Source: JAPLDB01 sp038230515 | GTDB taxonomy: Bacteria > Bacteroidota > Bacteroidia > AKYH767-A > 2013-40CM-41-45 | Direction: 5' to 3' | Length of the DNA: 10,899 bases | Assembly (NCBI GenBank): GCA_038230515.1 | Contig: JBBRND010000062.1 | Coordinates: 1-10,899, forward strand | Shown: in pieces, positions 7,223 to 10,899 of the stretch | How the letters are laid out: each line of letters starts with the position of its first letter | Numbering within the stretch: the stretch's first letter is position 1 | Program-made: the position numbers and the translations under genes | The notes under the pieces: generated by a model | Seen by the model: only the letters and a program-made list of their open reading frames with translations | What the model was told of the DNA's origin: nothing | Database searches by the model: none

Positions 7223-7251
7223 ATTGAATATTGCAGATTGAAAATTGAATA
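7223..7251 (+). repeat. Left arm of inverted repeat flanking the four-helix gene
   Basis: This arm (ATTGAATATTGCAGATTGAA and on to 7251) matches the reverse complement of 7626-7654 at 25 of 29 positions by hand alignment. The arm has an internal repetition of ATTGAATATT, so part of the match could reflect low-complexity A/T sequence; the first 11 bases match without a break. In RNA the arms could pair into a long stem enclosing the gene. Confidence 0.65.
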
Positions 7252-7274
7252 TTCTAAAGCATAAACCTGCTCCA

Positions 7275-7625
7275 ATGACTGACAAAGAATTAAAAGCAAG
7301 ATCAAAGACATTCGCCCATCGCTGTGTCAAATTGGCTCTGTCATTGCCAAAAAATATTTTAGGAAATCATCTTGCCAAGCAATTAATCAGGAGTTCAACT
7401 TCTGTCGCTGCTAATTATCGGGCCGCTTGCCTCGCACAATCAAAGAGCTCTTTTGCTGCAAAAGTTAGCATCGTTCTAGAAAAAGCGGATGAATCTTATT
7501 TCTGGATTGAATTTATAATTGATGAAAATTTAATCCCGCAGAATAGATGTTCAGAAATTCTAAAAGAGGCAGATGAATTAACACGCATATTTGCCGCATC
7601 AAGAAAAACCTCACAGCACAGATAA
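7275..7625 (+). CDS. Four-helix-bundle protein, 23S rRNA intervening-sequence (S23) family
   Basis: 116 residues from the ATG at 7275 (MTDKELKARSKTFAHR). A TTG at 7245 would add ten residues but lies inside the left repeat arm. Family hallmarks are visible: a first helix with FAHRCVKLALSLPK (13-26), then LAKQLIRSSTSVAANYRAA (33-51), the SFAAKVSIVLEKADES helix (59-74) with W77 soon after, and a final helix EADELTRIFAASRKT (98-112). The length fits the usual 110-125. These proteins were first found inside intervening sequences of bacterial 23S rRNA genes and resemble the Avd accessory protein of diversity-generating retroelements; they form pentameric barrels and can bind nucleic acid. The function of free-standing copies is not established. 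Inverted arms lie on both sides, and the stop codon abuts the right arm. It precedes carB by 36 bases on the same strand, but a functional link is doubtful. Confidence 0.9.
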   Translation: MTDKELKARSKTFAHRCVKLALSLPKNILGNHLAKQLIRSSTSVAANYRAACLAQSKSSFAAKVSIVLEKADESYFWIEFIIDENLIPQNRCSEILKEADELTRIFAASRKTSQHR

Positions 7626-7654
7626 TTTTCAATATTCACTCTTCAATATTCAAT
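7626..7654 (+). repeat. Right arm of inverted repeat flanking the four-helix gene
   Basis: It pairs with 7223-7251 (25 of 29). It starts at the base after the four-helix stop codon and ends 7 bases before the carB start, so it fills nearly the whole 36-base gap. The element bounded by the two arms is 432 bases. No target-site duplication is visible outside the arms. Confidence 0.65.
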
Positions 7655-7661
7655 TTTCATA

Positions 7662-10499
7662 ATGCCTCGCGATAATTCCATCAAGCACGTACTCATCATC
7701 GGTTCCGGTCCCATCATTATCGGACAAGCATGTGAATTTGATTACTCAGGTTCACAAGCATCTCGCTCTCTCAAGGAAGAAGGAATTGAAGTTTCTCTCA
7801 TCAATTCCAATCCGGCTACCATTATGACGGATAAAGTAACGGCTGATAATGTTTACCTGAAGCCGCTTACAAAAAAATCCATTGCAGAAATTCTGGAGGA
7901 ACATTCAAAAAGAAAAGACGGAAAAAGAATTGATGCAGTGCTTCCCACAATGGGCGGACAAACTGCATTGAACCTTGCCATTGAATGTCAGAAGGGTGGT
8001 GTTTGGGAAAAATATAATGTGAAGATGATCGGTGTGGATGTAGATGCAATTCATACAACTGAAGACCGTGAGAAATTCCGTCTTCGTATGTTGAGCATCG
8101 GTGCAGGTGTTTGCAAAGGAAGAACAGCAACTTCTTTTCTCGAAGGAAAAGAAATTGCCCAGGAGATTGGTTTTCCGCTCGTGATCCGTCCTTCGTTCAC
8201 ACTTGGAGGAACCGGTGGCGGATTCGTTTACAAGAAAGAAGAGTTTGATGAAGCACTTAATCGCGGAATGCATGCTTCGCCTATTCATGAAGTATTGGTT
8301 GAGCAAAGTGTTTTCGGATGGAAAGAATATGAGTTGGAATTGCTGCGCGATGCAAACGGAAACGTGATCATCATTTGTTCCATCGAGAATTTTGATCCGA
8401 TGGGAATCCACACAGGTGATTCAATCACTGTTGCGCCTGCCATGACACTGAGCGATACCGTTTATCAGCGCATGCGCGATCTCGCTATCAAGTGCATGAA
8501 TGCAATCGGTCAGTTTGCTGGTGGCTGCAATATTCAGTTTGCAATAAATCCTGAAAACGAAACGGAGATGATCGTGATTGAGATAAATCCGCGTGTGTCT
8601 CGTTCTTCTGCGTTGGCAAGTAAAGCTACCGGTTACCCGATTGCAAAGATTGCTGCGAAGCTTGCCATCGGTTATCATTTGGATGAATTAAAAAATCAGA
8701 TCACCGGGACTACTTCAGCATTTTTTGAACCTACCATTGATTACGTAATTGTAAAAGTTCCACGCTGGAATTTCGATAAGTTCAAAGGAACTGATCGTCA
8801 TCTCGGCTTGCAGATGAAATCAGTTGGCGAAGCAATGGGCATTGGGCGGAATTTTCAGGAAGCATTGCAGAAGGCATGTCAATCGCTGGAGATAAGAAGA
8901 AATGGTTTGGGTGCAGATGGTAGAGAGATTCGTGAGCAGGATGAAATTCTTGATTCATTGGAACGACCGAGATGGAATCGCCTCTTCCATATTTACGATG
9001 CATTCAAACTCGGAATAAAATTTTCGACCATTCAAAAGTTGACGAAGATTGATACCTGGTTCCTTCGCCAGATTGAAGAACTGATAGAACTCGAAAAAGA
9101 AATTGAAAAATATACCGTTGCTGAAATTCCGCGCGAGTTGTTGATGGAAGCGAAGAAGAAAGGATATGCAGATCGCCAGATCGCTCACCTGCTGCGCTGT
9201 TGGGAGAGTGAAGTTTTTAAGAAACGTCATGAACTGAACATCAAACGTGTTTACAAACTCGTTGATACTTGTGCTGCTGAATTCGAAGCGAAGACACCTT
9301 ACTATTATTCTACCTTTGATGAAGAGAATGAATCTGTTCCTACCAATAAAAAGAAAGTTGTAATTCTCGGAAGCGGACCGAATAGAATAGGGCAGGGGAT
9401 TGAATTCGATTACAGTTGTGTGCATGGAGTGCTTGCAGCAAAAGAGTGTGGCTACGAAACTATCATGATTAATTGCAATCCTGAAACAGTTTCTACCGAC
9501 TTCGACATTGCAGACAAACTTTATTTCGAACCGGTTTTCTGGGAACACATTTATGAAATCATTGAACTTGAAAAACCGGAAGGAGTGATCGTTCAACTTG
9601 GCGGACAAACAGCATTAAAACTTGCTGAGAAACTTCACAAGTACGGAATCAAAATTATCGGAACAAGTTTCGAGTCACTCGATCTTGCTGAAGATCGCGG
9701 AAGATTTTCAAACTTGCTTCGCGATCTCGGAATTCCATATCCGAAGTTTGGCGTGATTGAAAATGCTGATCAAAGCGTTTCACTTTCACGCGAGCTTGGC
9801 TTTCCGCTGCTGGTGCGCCCTTCCTATGTGTTGGGCGGACAAAGCATGAAGATCGTCATCAACGAAGAAGAACTGGAACAACACGTGGTGCAAATTCTTC
9901 AGGACATTCCCGGAAATAAAATTTTGCTCGATCATTTTCTTGAGCGCGCCATCGAAGCTGAAGCCGATGCCATCTGCGATGGAGAAGATGCTTACATCAT
10001 CGGCATTATGGAACACATTGAACCCGCTGGCATTCACAGTGGCGACAGCAATGCCGTATTGCCTCCGTTTGATCTCAGCAAAAATGTGATGAACCAGATT
10101 ACGGAGTACACGAAAAAAATTGCGCTTGCCATGCACGTGAAAGGACTCATCAACATCCAGTTCGCTATCAAAGATGAAATCGTTTATGTGATTGAAGCAA
10201 ACCCACGCGCATCACGTACGGTGCCGTTCATTGCCAAAGCGTATGACGAGCCGTATGTGAACTACGCCACCAAACTGATGCTCGGAGAAAAGAAGGTGAA
10301 GGATTTTAAGTTCAATCCGAAGATGGATGGTTATGCAATAAAAATTCCGGTGTTCTCTTTTGATAAGTTCCTTGATGTAAACAAAGAACTCGGACCCGAA
10401 ATGAAATCAACCGGAGAAGCTATCTACTTTATCAAAGACCTTGAAGACGATTTTTTTCAGAAGATTTATGGAGAGAGGAATTTATATTTGAGCAGGTAG
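7662..10499 (+). CDS. carB: Carbamoyl-phosphate synthase large subunit lacking the C-terminal allosteric domain
   Basis: 945 residues. CarB makes carbamoyl phosphate from bicarbonate, ammonia (from glutamine via CarA) and two ATP, feeding arginine and pyrimidine synthesis in the cytoplasm. Both homologous synthetase halves are present. The first has GSGPIIIGQACEFDYSG (14-30), TLGGTGGGF (180-188) and EINPRVSRSSALASKATG (307-324). An oligomerisation region (about 400-555) follows. The second half has GSGPNRIGQGIEFDYS (from about 568), RPSYVLGGQSMK (about 719) and EANPRASRT (about 845). After GPEMKSTGE the protein runs only about 25 more residues and stops, where E. coli CarB (1073 residues) continues into the MGS-like domain that binds UMP, IMP and ornithine. 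The reading frame is intact and the stop falls at the domain edge, so this looks like a natural form, not a frameshift. carA is not in the window. The spacing from the four-helix gene suggests co-transcription. Confidence 0.95.
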   Translation: MPRDNSIKHVLIIGSGPIIIGQACEFDYSGSQASRSLKEEGIEVSLINSNPATIMTDKVTADNVYLKPLTKKSIAEILEEHSKRKDGKRIDAVLPTMGGQTALNLAIECQKGGVWEKYNVKMIGVDVDAIHTTEDREKFRLRMLSIGAGVCKGRTATSFLEGKEIAQEIGFPLVIRPSFTLGGTGGGFVYKKEEFDEALNRGMHASPIHEVLVEQSVFGWKEYELELLRDANGNVIIICSIENFDPMGIHTGDSITVAPAMTLSDTVYQRMRDLAIKCMNAIGQFAGGCNIQFAINPENETEMIVIEINPRVSRSSALASKATGYPIAKIAAKLAIGYHLDELKNQITGTTSAFFEPTIDYVIVKVPRWNFDKFKGTDRHLGLQMKSVGEAMGIGRNFQEALQKACQSLEIRRNGLGADGREIREQDEILDSLERPRWNRLFHIYDAFKLGIKFSTIQKLTKIDTWFLRQIEELIELEKEIEKYTVAEIPRELLMEAKKKGYADRQIAHLLRCWESEVFKKRHELNIKRVYKLVDTCAAEFEAKTPYYYSTFDEENESVPTNKKKVVILGSGPNRIGQGIEFDYSCVHGVLAAKECGYETIMINCNPETVSTDFDIADKLYFEPVFWEHIYEIIELEKPEGVIVQLGGQTALKLAEKLHKYGIKIIGTSFESLDLAEDRGRFSNLLRDLGIPYPKFGVIENADQSVSLSRELGFPLLVRPSYVLGGQSMKIVINEEELEQHVVQILQDIPGNKILLDHFLERAIEAEADAICDGEDAYIIGIMEHIEPAGIHSGDSNAVLPPFDLSKNVMNQITEYTKKIALAMHVKGLINIQFAIKDEIVYVIEANPRASRTVPFIAKAYDEPYVNYATKLMLGEKKVKDFKFNPKMDGYAIKIPVFSFDKFLDVNKELGPEMKSTGEAIYFIKDLEDDFFQKIYGERNLYLSR

Positions 10500-10780
10500 A
10501 ATATTTCTGTTCATTTTTTTCTTCTTAGTTTTACTGAATGAGAAACCGCCTCGCTCTCTTCTTTTTCTTTTTTCAGTTTGCTTTTTTGGCGGAGGGGCAA
10601 CTGCTATACAGATAAAAGTAAGGTGACACGACCGGATACTTTTTTTAAGGTCAAAAAAATATTTTTTGTTTTGAAGGGAAATATTTTTCTTAGTGCCCTT
10701 GTTCATGGAAGCTGATTCATGGAGATGACCACTACCACCACATATCACCTTAGCGCACGGCTGTCGAAAGTCGAGAGCCG
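10500..10780. other. Intergenic stretch after carB with no supported gene
   Basis: A/T-rich with long pyrimidine runs on the plus strand (10515-10585) and several T-tracts. There are only weak hairpins: CCGCC (10546-10550) with GGCGG (10588-10592), and CAAAAAA/TTTTTTG (10652-10668). Neither is a convincing terminator for carB. A minus-strand frame (10482-10748) overlaps the end of carB, starts with GTG, and its Lys/Arg-rich product looks like translated low-complexity sequence; I do not accept it as a gene. Confidence 0.6.
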
Positions 10781-10899
10781 GAGTACCGAGTACCGAGTAC
10801 CGAGTACCGAGTACCGAGTACCGAGTACCGAGTACCGAGTACCGAGTACCGAGTACCGAGTACCGAGTACCGAGTACCGAGTACCGAGTACCGAGTACC
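10781..10899 (+). repeat. Perfect heptanucleotide tandem array, (GAGTACC)17, running off the window
   Basis: Seventeen exact copies of GAGTACC fill 119 bases to the last base of the window, so the true length is unknown. No copy has a substitution. Because 7 is not a multiple of 3, all forward frames read the same cyclic peptide EYRVPST and all reverse frames GTRYSVL, with no stops, so open frames here are not evidence of coding. Each unit contains GTAC. The array meets the window end, as expected if assembly stopped at an unresolved repeat. Confidence 0.95.

Noticed and set aside
7905..9608. Several minus-strand open frames inside carB, up to 217 codons
   Set aside because: They are antisense shadows of a strongly conserved gene and show no protein family features.
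10482..10748. 88-codon minus-strand frame after carB
   Set aside because: GTG start, overlap with the end of carB, and a Lys/Arg-rich product translated from pyrimidine tracts.
10719..10899. Plus-strand partial frame starting MEMTTTTTYHL and entering the heptanucleotide array
   Set aside because: The array is stop-free in every frame, so openness means nothing, and the leader has no recognisable domain.
10781..10899. CRISPR array
   Set aside because: The repeats are 7 bases with no spacers; this is a simple tandem repeat.

Overview
This window looks like a chromosomal contig end from a member of the Bacteroidota. The evidence is a secreted protein with a type IX secretion (T9SS) sorting tail, start sites without clear Shine-Dalgarno sequences, and three promoter-like sites matching TAnnTTTG, the -7 element of this phylum. 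No rRNA, tRNA or CRISPR array was seen.

Layout. Positions 1-753 are mostly non-coding. They hold a decayed pair of palindromic repeats (274-383) and one possible 43-residue small protein (461-592), which stops just before a strong hairpin terminator. A cold-shock protein gene (754-945, +) follows, with its own promoter and terminator. Facing it is a large minus-strand gene (1106-2926) for a secreted protein with a P-domain, a lysyl-oxidase-like domain, a PKD domain and a T9SS tail. Divergent from that gene is a 1087-residue RecQ-like DEAH helicase (3084-6347, +) with large N- and C-terminal regions I cannot assign. It ends 3 bases from the stop of a convergent alpha/beta hydrolase gene (6351-7160, -). 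A four-helix-bundle protein gene of the 23S rRNA intervening-sequence family (7275-7625, +) sits between imperfect 29-base inverted repeats and directly precedes carB (7662-10499, +). That carB lacks the usual C-terminal allosteric domain. The last 400 bases have no convincing gene and end in 17 perfect copies of a 7-base repeat reaching the window edge.

The genes do not form one pathway: strands alternate and most units have their own signals. CarB is core arginine/pyrimidine metabolism, the cold-shock protein is an RNA chaperone, and the LOX-like protein acts outside the cell. The helicase belongs to nucleic-acid maintenance or possibly defence. The most unusual parts are the LOX-like protein, in which the copper-site histidines and both cofactor-forming residues can be aligned; the four-helix gene with its arms in the presumed carB leader; the helicase's unassigned regions; and the terminal repeat array.
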